Source: Desulfomicrobium sp. UBA5193 (GTDB lineage: Bacteria > Desulfobacterota > Desulfovibrionia > Desulfovibrionales > Desulfomicrobiaceae). Taken from it: a stretch of DNA of 64,000 bases. Both the position numbers and the translations under genes were made by a program. Positions 27,301 through 35,899 of this stretch are shown here, one piece after another (positions within the stretch are counted from its first letter, which is position 1; every line of letters starts with the position of its first letter). Under the pieces are notes generated by a model that was not told the DNA's origin, searched no databases, and saw only the letters and a list, made by a program, of their open reading frames with translations. The stretch is from NCBI GenBank assembly GCA_002412965.1, contig DHWB01000004.1, positions 545,605 to 609,604 of the forward strand, given 5' to 3'.

Positions 27301-28022
27301 AATGTTCGCCCCTGACGACCTTGCTTGATGTGGACGTGGTCAAGGAACAGCAGGGGCTGGCCGAACACATTGGACGCACGCCTACAGGGGAGGAGCTGGT
27401 CATGTATCTGAACCACCCCGGAGATGCCTTGAACACGATCAAGTTCGTGGGCAAGTACGGCGATTGCAACCGCCTGCCCCTGCACGTCTGGTTTGACGGC
27501 CTTAAAGCCGGGGACGAGGTCATGTTCAAGGATTCGAGCGGCAAGCACCATGTCCTGTCCATGCAGCACGTTTCCCGTCCGGACGACCACGGCATGAGCC
27601 TGGTTTCCTACGCCCTGGACTCCGAATCCTTTGCCCTGCAGGTCAAGGTGGCTGAAGCTTCAGGCAAGGAAGACGCCGGAACGGAGATGGCCGACCCGCG
27701 TGACCCCTATCAGGTCGGCTCGCCTTCCAGCGGAGATTTGTGGGTTGTGCACGTAAAGCCTGGAGACATGGTCCGGAAGGGTGAGGAACTGTTCAATATC
27801 TCCATCATGAAGCAGGAAAAATCCATTCTTTCTCCGGTGGAAGGTATGGTGGAGCGCGTGCTTAAATTCGCCGACTATCAGGAGGACAAGAAGATGGTGC
27901 CGGTCAAGGAAGGGGAGCTTCTGGTCAAGCTTGTGCCGGCTCCCCGGAAGTGTCCGACCTGCTTAGCTCCGGTGACAAAGGATGATTTCAAGTTCTGTCC
28001 GTCATGCGGCCAGAAGGTGTAG
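24330..28022 (+). CDS. pyc: Pyruvate carboxylase-like biotin enzyme with C-terminal zinc ribbon
   Basis: This 1230-residue fused carboxylase would make oxaloacetate from pyruvate and bicarbonate. The biotin carboxylase domain spans about 15-480, with ATP-grasp loop KAEGGGGGRGIYEVF and IEVNTRLQVEHGITE. The carboxyltransferase domain has SDTTTRD near 549, the carbamyl-lysine motif LKDMAG (Lys725) and a metal site reading HSHRHYTDG (from His753). The biotinyl domain has candidate Lys1161 in IMKQEK rather than the common AMKM. The last 25 residues are a CPTC/CPSC zinc ribbon, an unusual addition. ATG 24330 has GGAGAG 7 bases before it; ATG 24312 (AAGGA upstream) is an alternative. Biotin ligase is next door. 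Confidence 0.9.
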   Translation: MCSQSPRSFEEVAREIRGKRILVANRGIPARRIVRSIKEVFQAVPMITATDVDKTAPFTSGAQELLHLGENPRAYLDIDKVIAMAKARGVAAIHPGWGFASEDDSFPSKCADAGIIFIGPTSEAMRLLGNKVQVRMLAQKLGIPVVPGSEGAVSVEEAKEVAAQIGLPVMLKAEGGGGGRGIYEVFSEDQLADAFVKASTLAQASFGNPRLYVERLLTSVRHIEIQVIADKYGNVFAFDERDCTVQRNHQKLVEITPSPWPGMTQELRDQLKDYSRQLVRAVGYYSLCTVEFLVDATGRAYLIEVNTRLQVEHGITECRYGIDLVEEQIAVAFGAKLRLTDENCTPQSHVMQVRINCEDPQHDFNPNAGRITRYMSPGGPGVRVDSCVCAGYDFPSQYDSAASLLIAYGPEWTKVLGIMKRALGEYVIGGIKTTIQFHRQIIAHPRFRGGNYDTNFVGNTPELMNYMDKESEAVRLSRLVAEISAHGYNPHVKLGEYRTREGKRMDPFKPSLPGVEPEYYQYPYPRGDRDAILSYIRDSDHVHFSDTTTRDITQSNSGNRFRLAEDRIIGPYLDNCGFFSLENGGGAHFHVAMLANMTYPFTEAREWNEFAPKTLKQILIRSTNVLGYKPQPRNTMRRTGEMICEHYDVIRCFDFLNHIENMRPFAEVALNSKKNIWEPAISLSFAKGFDVPHYMGVVQEIIDMTAQVAGCSKKKAERLIILGLKDMAGVCPPVFMTELVTAIRKDYPELVIHSHRHYTDGLFVPAIGAAAKAGAHIVDTAIGAAVRWYGQGEVLSTAAYIEELGLKTKLNKDMIRTTGFVLKQIMPYYDRYTAPYFQGIDYDVIEHGMPGGATSSSQEGALKQGYIHLLPFMLKFLAGIRKIVRYHDVTPGSQITWNTAFLAVTGTYKRGGRRGVRKLLTVLDQVVTVPEDMLTEEVRTERLKIYQDANDAFRDLLLGKFGRLPLGFPPDWVYESAFGPDYRDAIARRTECSPLTTLLDVDVVKEQQGLAEHIGRTPTGEELVMYLNHPGDALNTIKFVGKYGDCNRLPLHVWFDGLKAGDEVMFKDSSGKHHVLSMQHVSRPDDHGMSLVSYALDSESFALQVKVAEASGKEDAGTEMADPRDPYQVGSPSSGDLWVVHVKPGDMVRKGEELFNISIMKQEKSILSPVEGMVERVLKFADYQEDKKMVPVKEGELLVKLVPAPRKCPTCLAPVTKDDFKFCPSCGQKV

Positions 28023-28192
28023 GCAGGCCTTAAGGCTTGTTCTTTTCTGTCAAGAACTTTTGCATATATTTTTTTCGTGTCATAAAGGATCAGTGTTGTT
28101 GACGTGCCGCCGCGTCAGCATGTACCCCATGCCCAGTTTTTTGCCGGGCTATCACATTTGTTTTCGATTCGCGCACGAAAGAGGAGGAGAAG

Positions 28193-31100
28193 ATGGCTGA
28201 GAGCGACAAGAAGAGTCCCAAGAAGAAAGCTGAAGCGTCCGCAGAGGTTGCGACATCTCCGGCACAGATAGAGCAGATTCAAAAGCAGCTCGTACTGACT
28301 GGCAAGGACATTGTGACCATAGGCGAGGATGCGGAGCTCCTGGTTGGCGGCAAGAACTACAACACTGCCATCATCAGCACCATTGAAGGCATCCGGGCGC
28401 CACAGTTCAGAGCCATCTCCTCGAATGCATTTCATAAGCTCCTTGATGAAACCAAGGTCAATGCGGCGCTGGTCCGCTCCGCCGTGGACAAGGCCTATGA
28501 TTCCATGGATTGGACAGATGCTGAAATCAATAAAGATTCCGAATTTTTGCAGAAATTTGTTCGCAAGATTGCCCTGGATGTGAAGGAGGCCGCCAAGCGG
28601 CATGAGGGAACCCTCATCCGTCTGCGCACCTTCGTCAACAACGTGGTCGAAGGGTTTGCCGTCTCCCCCGAAGGCATTGACCAGCTGCGCAAGCGCTCCG
28701 TGCTTGTCCAGGTGGCCATCCAGTCCGTGGACTTGCCCAAGGATGTGGCCGATGCCGTGCGCGGGGCCTATCTGGATATCTGCAAGGAAGCGGGTCTGGA
28801 AAACGAGCCGGTGGCCGTGCGCTCCTCCGCCGCAGGTGAAGACAGCCGCAAGAAGGCCTTCGCCGGATTGCAGGACACGTACCTGAATATTGTCGGCGAA
28901 AATTATGTCGTGCAGGCCTATCATTGGGACTGCGCCTCGGCCTACAATCTGCGCTCCATGACCTACCGCCGCGAGGCCATCCTCGATGCCGTGGCCAAGG
29001 CCGAGCAGACCGGTGACGACCAGATCGCGATCAAGGCCAAGCAGGAGTGGGCCATCGAGAACACCTCGTTGTCCGTGTGTATCATGCGCATGATCAACCC
29101 GATCATTTCCGGCACGGCCTTTTCCGCCGACACTTCCACCGGCTGCCGGGGTACGTCGCGCATGGATCTCGTGTCCATCGACGCCAGCTACGGGCTGGGC
29201 GAGGCCGTGGTCAGCGGGCTCGTCACTCCGGACAAGTTTTACGTCTTTCAGCGCGGGGATGGACAGGAAATCGTCATCCGCTACATGGGCTGCAAGGACA
29301 AGCGCATCGTTTACAAGGAGTCCGGCCGCGGCACCAAGGTGGAGGCGGTTCCCGAAGAGATGGCGTTCCGCTGGTCCCTGTCCCTGGCTCAAGCCGAATC
29401 CGTGGCCAAGGGCGTGCGTTGCATCAGCAAGGGCTACGGCGGGATGATCATGGACTCCGAGTTCTGCATCGATCAGTGGGATCGCCTCTGGTTTGTGCAG
29501 GCCCGGCCCGAAACCCGCTGGAACGAGGACCTGGAGCATCATCCGCACACCATTTTCATGCGCCGCAAGGAAGTGGATCCGGCAGCCGCCAAGGAAGCCG
29601 AAGTGCTGCTTGAAGGCAACGGCGCGTCCCGAGGCGCGGGACAGGGCTCGGTGCGCTACCTGCGCTCCGCCCTGGAACTGAACAAGATCAACAAGGGCAA
29701 CGTCCTGGCGGCCGAACGCACGGACCCGGACATGGTGCCGGGCATGCGCATCGCCTCGGCCATCATGGCCGACGCAGGTGGAGACACAAGCCATGCGGCC
29801 ATTACCTCCCGCGAGCTTGGCATCCCTGCAGTCATCGGCATCAAACGTCTGGAAAAACTGCGCACCCTCGACAACCATGACGTGACCGTGGACGGATCCA
29901 GGGGCAAGGTTTACCGTGGCCTGCTCCCGCTCATCGACGTGGGCGGCGAGATCGACGTAAGCAAGCTGCCAGCGACCAAGACCAAGGTCGGCCTCATTCT
30001 GGCCGACGTGGGGCAGTCCCTGTTCCTGTCCCGGCTGCGCGAAGTGCCGGATTTCGAAGTGGGCCTCTTGCGTGCGGAGTTCATGCTCGGCAACATCGGC
30101 GTACATCCCCTTGCCTTGGAAGCCTATGACCTGGGAACGCTTGAGTCCGTGGTCAACACCAAGCTGACGATACTTGAAAACGACCTGACCAAGATCGTTT
30201 TCGACCAGATGGCCGCGGGCATCATTTCTCTGGACATCAAGCTGCGCAGCTACGTGGGCATTGTCACCGGGTTGGCGCGCAAGATGGAAGAGCTGACTGA
30301 GCGGGAAGGAGCCAAGGGCACGGATGAGGTCTTGGCCATTCATCGGCAGCTGCGCGAACTCGACAAGAAGCTCGACGAGCATCTTGAGTTCGCCACGCAG
30401 CGCTTCGAAGTGCTCAAGACTTCCCACAACCTGAAGGATCACGTCACGGTCGTCATGGGCTTTGCCGACGAGTTGGAAGCGCTGGGCGTGGATCCCTATT
30501 CCCAGCGTCGCCGCTTGGAAATTCAGGATGCCATCGCCAAGGATTCGGCACGAATCGAGCGCGACCCGCTCATCGTGGCCACCTTGGAGAAGATCTCGTC
30601 CATGCGCGAGGATGTGGCCAAAAAGGTAGGCCTGCAGCAGGAAATGGACATGGTCCGCACCCTGCCCGAGAAAATTCAGGAGCTCCTGAAGTCGCGCGGA
30701 TATCGTAGCGGCAAGGAGCTCTACATCCAGAGTCTGGCCCAGGGGCTGGCGCTCTTTTCCATGGCCTTCCACGGCAAGTCCATTGTTTACCGCACCACGG
30801 ATTACAAGACCAATGAATATCGCAACCTCTTGGGCGGCCTGCTCTTCGAGGGACATGAAGACAACCCCATGCTCGGGTATCGCGGAGTATCCCGCAATAT
30901 TCACGACTGGGAGCTGGAATCCTTCAAGCTGGCCCGCGGCGCTTTTGGCGGCGTGAACCTGCATCTGATGCTGCCTTTTGTGCGCACTCTGGAAGAAGCC
31001 CGGTCCATGAAGCGATACCTGCAGCAGGTCCACAATATCCAGTCCGGCGACAGCGGCCTCAAAATCATCCTCATGTCCGAAATTCCGAGCAACGCCGTTC

Positions 31101-31786
31101 TGGCCAAGGAATTCATCCGCGAGTTCGACGGCTTCTCCATCGGTTCCAACGACATGACCCAGTTGGTGCTGGGTACTGACCGCGACAATGCCCGTCTGCG
31201 TCACATCTACGACGAAGAGGATCCGGCCGTGGTTTGGGCCATCCTGACGACCATCTTCACCGGTCAGAAGTTCGGCAAGAAGGTCGGGTTCTGCGGGCAG
31301 GGCGTTTCCAACTCCAAGATCATTCGCGGGCTGGTCTGCATCGCCGGTATCGTCTCCGCCTCAGTGGTGCCCGATACCTACCAGCAGACCAAGTTCGACG
31401 TGGCCGAGGTCGAGGCCGAGAACATCTCGCTCTCGGGTCTCGGCGCATGGCTCACGGAACAGCACCTGGAAAGGCTGCACATGCTGCTGGCTGAAAACCG
31501 CTACGAACACATTCTCAAGAAGAACACCTCCGGTCCCGATCTCATGGACTGGTACGAAGGGGAGCTGGCCCGCCTGCACGAGCAGCTGCAGTCCAACCTG
31601 GGCAGCGTCAAGGAAGAATTCTATCGTCAGGAGCTGGCATCCTTCCGCAGCATCTTCCACAAGCCGGTCATCTATTCCAACTGGGACTGGTCGACCACGG
31701 TCCAGGACGCCCTGCATCAGGCCGGGTTCACGAGCTTCGAAGAGCAGGTCAAAGCCCTGGAAGTCCAACGTTCGAACATTTGGTAA
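28193..31786 (+). CDS. Enlarged PEP synthase (pyruvate, water dikinase)-like protein
   Basis: At 1197 residues this is about 400 longer than E. coli PpsA. After a Lys/Ala-rich N-terminus (1-40) come the ATP-binding domain (to about 450; AVRSSAAGED near 205), the swivelling phosphohistidine domain (His534 in GGDTSHAAITSREL) and the PEP-binding barrel. The barrel has LRAEFMLGNIGVHP near 625, YRGVSRN, GSNDMTQLVLGTDRD near 984 and the catalytic cysteine in FCGQGVSNS. A helical insertion of roughly 150 residues (about 652-800) splits the barrel, and about 105 residues extend the C-terminus. GAGGAGAAG precedes ATG 28193. Placed after pyc, it may serve pyruvate/PEP interconversion or have a regulatory role. 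Confidence 0.88.
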   Translation: MAESDKKSPKKKAEASAEVATSPAQIEQIQKQLVLTGKDIVTIGEDAELLVGGKNYNTAIISTIEGIRAPQFRAISSNAFHKLLDETKVNAALVRSAVDKAYDSMDWTDAEINKDSEFLQKFVRKIALDVKEAAKRHEGTLIRLRTFVNNVVEGFAVSPEGIDQLRKRSVLVQVAIQSVDLPKDVADAVRGAYLDICKEAGLENEPVAVRSSAAGEDSRKKAFAGLQDTYLNIVGENYVVQAYHWDCASAYNLRSMTYRREAILDAVAKAEQTGDDQIAIKAKQEWAIENTSLSVCIMRMINPIISGTAFSADTSTGCRGTSRMDLVSIDASYGLGEAVVSGLVTPDKFYVFQRGDGQEIVIRYMGCKDKRIVYKESGRGTKVEAVPEEMAFRWSLSLAQAESVAKGVRCISKGYGGMIMDSEFCIDQWDRLWFVQARPETRWNEDLEHHPHTIFMRRKEVDPAAAKEAEVLLEGNGASRGAGQGSVRYLRSALELNKINKGNVLAAERTDPDMVPGMRIASAIMADAGGDTSHAAITSRELGIPAVIGIKRLEKLRTLDNHDVTVDGSRGKVYRGLLPLIDVGGEIDVSKLPATKTKVGLILADVGQSLFLSRLREVPDFEVGLLRAEFMLGNIGVHPLALEAYDLGTLESVVNTKLTILENDLTKIVFDQMAAGIISLDIKLRSYVGIVTGLARKMEELTEREGAKGTDEVLAIHRQLRELDKKLDEHLEFATQRFEVLKTSHNLKDHVTVVMGFADELEALGVDPYSQRRRLEIQDAIAKDSARIERDPLIVATLEKISSMREDVAKKVGLQQEMDMVRTLPEKIQELLKSRGYRSGKELYIQSLAQGLALFSMAFHGKSIVYRTTDYKTNEYRNLLGGLLFEGHEDNPMLGYRGVSRNIHDWELESFKLARGAFGGVNLHLMLPFVRTLEEARSMKRYLQQVHNIQSGDSGLKIILMSEIPSNAVLAKEFIREFDGFSIGSNDMTQLVLGTDRDNARLRHIYDEEDPAVVWAILTTIFTGQKFGKKVGFCGQGVSNSKIIRGLVCIAGIVSASVVPDTYQQTKFDVAEVEAENISLSGLGAWLTEQHLERLHMLLAENRYEHILKKNTSGPDLMDWYEGELARLHEQLQSNLGSVKEEFYRQELASFRSIFHKPVIYSNWDWSTTVQDALHQAGFTSFEEQVKALEVQRSNIW

Positions 31787-31790
31787 AGCG

Positions 31791-31815
31791 AAGGGCGGCG
31801 CAAGCCGCCCTTTTT
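31791..31815 (+). terminator. Intrinsic terminator after the PEP synthase gene
   Basis: A perfect 7-bp stem (GGGCGGC/GCCGCCC, loop GCAA) is followed by five Ts, 5 bases after the stop codon. It ends the birA-pyc-PEP synthase unit. The next gene starts 4 bases later. Confidence 0.9.
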
Positions 31816-31818
31816 CGT

Positions 31819-32532
31819 ATGATCTGGCAATCCATTCCCGTCACCGTGACTCGCAGCCCTCGGGCGCGCAAGGTCTGGCTCAAGATGCGTTCTTGCGTGG
31901 GCCTTGAGGTTGTCCTGCCGTACAGGGTTTCGTCATCCGAAGTTCCAGCCATTCTTGAACGCCATCGGGAGTGGATCTTGACCCGCTTGGCCGATCTGGG
32001 CGCCCGCAACGAGGCGCCGGGACAAAATCCTCTCCCCGAATCGATTCCGCTGGCATTCCTGGACCGCGAATATTCCGTGCGCTATAATGATGGCCATCGG
32101 GCTGAGCTTCATGCGGACGGGGATGCGCTGCGCGTCATTTTTCCCTCCGGACAGATCAGGTTCGGCCCGCTGCTTCTGCAGCGCTGGCTGATCAGCTTGG
32201 GCAAACGCCATCTGGTTCCCTTTTGCCGGGAGTTGGCAGACCTGCATGAGATGCGAGTCTGCAGTGTGCAGGTGCGTAACCAGAGCAGCCGGTGGGGAAG
32301 TTGCTCCGCAGCTTTGGGGATCAGCCTCAATGCCAAACTGCTTTTTTTGCCGCCGCACCTTGCGCGTCACATTGTGTTGCATGAGCTGTGTCACGTGGAG
32401 CACCGCAACCACGGGCCTGCCTTCTGGTCCGCCTTGCGCGCCCTCGATCCGCTGACGGAAGTGCATGAAGACGAAATACGGCGGGTCTGGGACAGCCTTC
32501 CTGCCTGGTCCAAGTGGCGAAAAGAGAGCTGA
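31819..32532 (+). CDS. YgjP-like zinc metallopeptidase (DUF45)
   Basis: The product has 237 residues with the YgjP/WLM-type metalloprotease signature HELCHVEHRNHGPAF (His188, Glu189, His192, His198). The upstream NQSSRWGSCSAALGISLN block near 154 is typical of the family. No signal peptide or membrane segment is seen, so it is cytoplasmic. The start is uncertain: ATG 31819 sits directly after the terminator with no obvious RBS, while an upstream ATG at 31780 lies inside the previous gene. The biological role of this family is poorly known. Confidence 0.85.
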   Translation: MIWQSIPVTVTRSPRARKVWLKMRSCVGLEVVLPYRVSSSEVPAILERHREWILTRLADLGARNEAPGQNPLPESIPLAFLDREYSVRYNDGHRAELHADGDALRVIFPSGQIRFGPLLLQRWLISLGKRHLVPFCRELADLHEMRVCSVQVRNQSSRWGSCSAALGISLNAKLLFLPPHLARHIVLHELCHVEHRNHGPAFWSALRALDPLTEVHEDEIRRVWDSLPAWSKWRKES

Positions 32533-32589
32533 TGTCGATTTCAAGAGGCAGTGTTTCGTTCAGGACGGCGTGATGAAAAAGGAGATACT

Positions 32590-32916
32590 ATGCGACGAAT
32601 TCTGTTTGTTTTGATCTTTCTCGGTCTTTTCGGCTGTACGCAGGAAGCCCAGAACCAGTTGGGCCGGAGCATCCAGAACTGGACCGGGACCAACGGGGTT
32701 CTGGAAGTCTACTCAGGGGAAAAGCTGGTGCAGCGCTTTGTCAAGATCGACAAGCTCTCCACCGCCTACGGCACTTCCGACCAGCAGGCCCGGGGCTACC
32801 GGTTCGGTTACGGCGTCAACGACATCAATCTGGACGGTCAGGCCGGAGCAAACGAGAAGAAGGTCTATTTCGAGGTCTCGGAATTCTCGACCTACGTCTT
32901 CTACGAACAGCCCTAA
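32590..32916 (+). CDS. Small lipoprotein of unknown function
   Basis: This 108-residue protein has a lipoprotein signal peptide, MRRILFVLIFLGLFGC, with lipobox LFGC and Cys16 as the likely lipidated residue. The mature part is polar and compact, with no cysteines after Cys16. AAAAGGAGA precedes ATG 32590. The last bases overlap the end of the convergent M20 gene by 4 bases. Similar small lipoproteins are common in sulfate reducers, but I cannot name a function. Confidence 0.82.
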   Translation: MRRILFVLIFLGLFGCTQEAQNQLGRSIQNWTGTNGVLEVYSGEKLVQRFVKIDKLSTAYGTSDQQARGYRFGYGVNDINLDGQAGANEKKVYFEVSEFSTYVFYEQP

Positions 32917-34079
32917 CTCGACTCGCCAAGGCCCAGCCCGGTCAGGGCCGCCACGCCGTAGGTCAGACAGTCTTCATCCAGCGTGAAGCAGGCATTGTGC
33001 AATCCGCCAAGGCCGTCGGCCGCGCACGCTCCGCATCCCATGAAGACAAAGCACCCCGGCACCTGGTGCAGGTAGTAGGAAAAGTCCTCGCCGGCCATGA
33101 CCGGCGCGACATCGCCGTCCACCTGGGCTGAAATGCCGCGCAGCACCGCCAACGCACGGGCGGCGCTCTCTGCGTCATTGACGACGACCGGGAACCCCTC
33201 GACATAGTCCAGCCGGGCTTGCACGCCCATGCCTGCGGCCAGGTCCCGCGTCAGGTTCTGCATTTCCCTGCGGATCAGGGCTCCTGTTTTTTCATTCAGG
33301 CTGCGTACAGTGCCCTGGAGAAATGCCGTGTCCGGAATGATGTTGTAGCTGGTGCCGGCCTGAAAGCGGGTCACGCTGACCACGGCCCGTTCTCCCGGCT
33401 CCACCCTTCGTGCCACGATGCTCTGCAATGCAGTGACCAGATGGCTTGCGGCCAGAATGGGATCGACGCAGTTGTGCGGAGCCGAGGCGTGTCCGCCCTT
33501 GCCGGTCAGGGTGACGGAAAAGACGTCCGGTCTGGCCATGAGCGCGCCTGGGCGCGTCCCGAACCAGCCCACCGGCCGACCAGGCCAGACGTGCAGGCCG
33601 AACACTTCGCGCACTCCGTCCAGACACCCGCCCTCGACCATGGCCTTGGCTCCGCCAGGCTGGGTTTCCTCGTTGGGTTGGAAGAGAAAACGCACCCCTG
33701 TCCCCAATTTGTCGCGCATGGCCAAGAGCAGCCGCGCAGCGCCGAGAAGCATGGCCGTATGGGCGTCGTGTCCGCACATGTGGGCCTGCCCCGGAATCTC
33801 GGAAGCAAAGTCGAGCCCGGTCTCTTCATGGATGGGCAGGGCGTCCATGTCCGCGCGCAGGGCTATGCTTTGGCTCCCGCCGGGGCCGTCCAGGTCAGCC
33901 ACGATTCCGCCGCCCACATCTTCGCGCACGTTGAGTTCCATGCGGCCAAGCTCACGCAGCACCAGAGCCCTCGTGCGGGGCAGTTCCGTGCCCACCTCCG
34001 GATAGCGGTGCAATTCACGCCGGATGGCCCGCACATACTCAAGCTGCTCTCTGCTCTGATTTAAGATATCCACGCTCAT
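32913..34079 (-). CDS. M20-family amidohydrolase (hippurate/N-acyl-amino-acid hydrolase type)
   Basis: The 388-residue M20D metallopeptidase has metal-ligand motifs MCGHDAHTAMLLG near residue 102, FQPNEETQPGGAKAM near 135, GLHVWPG near 161 and AGEDFSYYL near 340, plus a dimerisation domain insert between them. The family cleaves N-acyl or N-carbamoyl amino acids; the substrate is not predictable here. Its ATG overlaps the stop of the upstream acetyltransferase gene (ATGA), so the two are translationally coupled. Confidence 0.9.
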   Translation of the reverse strand: MSVDILNQSREQLEYVRAIRRELHRYPEVGTELPRTRALVLRELGRMELNVREDVGGGIVADLDGPGGSQSIALRADMDALPIHEETGLDFASEIPGQAHMCGHDAHTAMLLGAARLLLAMRDKLGTGVRFLFQPNEETQPGGAKAMVEGGCLDGVREVFGLHVWPGRPVGWFGTRPGALMARPDVFSVTLTGKGGHASAPHNCVDPILAASHLVTALQSIVARRVEPGERAVVSVTRFQAGTSYNIIPDTAFLQGTVRSLNEKTGALIRREMQNLTRDLAAGMGVQARLDYVEGFPVVVNDAESAARALAVLRGISAQVDGDVAPVMAGEDFSYYLHQVPGCFVFMGCGACAADGLGGLHNACFTLDEDCLTYGVAALTGLGLGESS

Positions 34080-34513
34080 CGCTTTTCTCCAGGTATGCCG
34101 CAGGAAACAACCCCGATGTCCGTGCGCCAGGTCCAGCCGATCCTTTCCCAGAACTTTCTGCCTTCATCGTTATCCGTGAACAGGAAGGCGTGAGCTTTGT
34201 CCAGCCCGATGCCTTGCAGGGCCGTCAGGGCGCTTGCGACAAGTTGGCGGCCAACGCCAAGGTGCCTGAATTTATCGTGCACGCAAAGGTGATGTAGGTA
34301 GCCACGGCGACCGTCATGTCCGGCCAGAACGGTGCCGATCAGCGAACCGTCAATTGAGGCGCATTGGCTCAAACCCGGATTGCGCAGCAAATAGGCGGCC
34401 ATGGAATCCCGTTCGTCGGCAGCGGACAGATCGATGCCGGGGGTGTCCCGCCATAGGCTCATGGCCATGGGGTGGTCGTTTATGGTCATGGGAAGAATGA
34501 GGGGTGCGTGCAT
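34076..34513 (-). CDS. GNAT-family N-acetyltransferase
   Basis: This 145-residue GNAT protein has the acetyl-CoA motif A region LHHLCVHDKFRHLGVGRQLV, with the R-x-x-G-x-G-like loop, and a C-terminal AHAFLFTDNDEGRKFWERIG typical of the fold. The start ATG 34513 has AAGGA 7 bases upstream; a longer frame from 34636 is not supported. It is the first gene of a pair with the M20 amidohydrolase. An acetylation/deacylation pairing is possible but unproven. Confidence 0.85.
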   Translation of the reverse strand: MHAPLILPMTINDHPMAMSLWRDTPGIDLSAADERDSMAAYLLRNPGLSQCASIDGSLIGTVLAGHDGRRGYLHHLCVHDKFRHLGVGRQLVASALTALQGIGLDKAHAFLFTDNDEGRKFWERIGWTWRTDIGVVSCGIPGEKR

Positions 34514-34717
34514 GAAAGGATCCTTGAAAGTGATGAGTTCCGAAGCAACGTGGTTTTCATTGTGCGTGCTTCTGCGGCGGGGATCAAGGGCCTGATTTCG
34601 CCAAACTCCGGTGCGTTTTGGGTGAGGCATTGTCATTTTTCAGTCATTCCCGTACGAAGAGCGGAGAAACGTACACGCCAAAATTCACCAATCCACAGCT
34701 ACATGGAAGGAGATCAT

Positions 34718-35899
34718 ATGCGATTTTTAGATGAACTGAAGTTGGCCGGCAAGCGGGTCCTTATCCGGGTTGATTATAATGTGCCACTCAAAGGCGAAAC
34801 AATTGTGGACGACAATCGCATCAAGCAGAGTCTGCCAACGCTGCAGATGGCTCTGGATGGCGGAGCTTCGCTGGTCATCTGTTCTCATCTGGGTCGGCCC
34901 AAGGGCGCTCCTGCTCCGGAATTTTCCCTCAAGCCGGTGGCGGTCCGCCTGGCCGAGCTGCTGGGCCGCGAAGTGAAAATGGCCCCGGATTGCATCGGAC
35001 CCGAGGTTCAGGCGATGGCCGAGGCGCTTGCGCCGGGGCAGGTGCTGATGCTCGAAAATCTGCGCTTTCATCCCGGCGAGACCAAGAATGACCCGGATTT
35101 CAGCCGCGAACTGGCCAAACTCGGTCAGGTCTATGTCAATGACGCCTTTGGCGCTTCCCACCGCGCCCACGCTTCGGTGGTCGGGGTGACGGAATTCATC
35201 GACGACTGCTGCGGCGGGCTGCTGCTGAAAAAGGAATGGGAGTATCTGGGCAAGGCCCTAGAGAACCCCGCGCGTCCTTTTGTGGCCATTATCGGCGGCG
35301 CCAAGGTCTCTTCCAAGCTCGGCATACTCAAGGCGCTGATGGAAGAGGTCGACTCCATGATTGTCGGCGGTGCCATGGCCAACACCTTTCGCAAGGCCCA
35401 GGGCTTTGAGGTAGGCACTTCGCTGGTGGAGGATGACCTGCTGGAAGAGGCCATCGCCATCATGGTCGAAGCCCGGGAAAAGGGCGTCAAGTTCTACCTG
35501 CCCGTGGATTTTATTCTCGGCACCGATCCCAAGGGCGGCATCGCCTCGGGCGTGCGCACCTATCAGGACATTCCGGCCGACGAGATGATTCTGGATACGG
35601 GCCCGGCTTCGCATACCCTTTTCGCCGAGGTCATCAAGGACGCGGGCACCGTGATCTGGAACGGCCCCATGGGCGCTTTCGAGAATCCGGCCTTTGCCCA
35701 GGGATCCATCAACCTTTGCCGCGTGGTGGCTGCCATTCCGGCCATGACCATTCTCGGCGGCGGCGACACCAACGTCATCGTGGAGCAGATGCGGCTGACG
35801 GACAAGTTTTCCTTTATTTCTACGGGAGGAGGCTCGTTCCTGGAATTTCTGGAAGGCAAGGAATTGCCTGCCTTTACCGCGCTGGAGAATAAATCATGA
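34718..35899 (+). CDS. pgk: Phosphoglycerate kinase
   Basis: Pgk (393 residues) transfers phosphate between 1,3-bisphosphoglycerate and ADP in glycolysis. It has RVLIRVDYNVPLKG at residue 14, HLGRPKG near 60, a typical hinge region with FVAIIGGAKVSSKLG near 190, and the C-terminal GGGDTNVIVE loop. ATG 34718 follows GAAGGAGA; the longer upstream frame was rejected. Its stop overlaps the tpiA start (ATGA), making a pgk-tpiA-secG operon. Confidence 0.97.
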   Translation: MRFLDELKLAGKRVLIRVDYNVPLKGETIVDDNRIKQSLPTLQMALDGGASLVICSHLGRPKGAPAPEFSLKPVAVRLAELLGREVKMAPDCIGPEVQAMAEALAPGQVLMLENLRFHPGETKNDPDFSRELAKLGQVYVNDAFGASHRAHASVVGVTEFIDDCCGGLLLKKEWEYLGKALENPARPFVAIIGGAKVSSKLGILKALMEEVDSMIVGGAMANTFRKAQGFEVGTSLVEDDLLEEAIAIMVEAREKGVKFYLPVDFILGTDPKGGIASGVRTYQDIPADEMILDTGPASHTLFAEVIKDAGTVIWNGPMGAFENPAFAQGSINLCRVVAAIPAMTILGGGDTNVIVEQMRLTDKFSFISTGGGSFLEFLEGKELPAFTALENKS

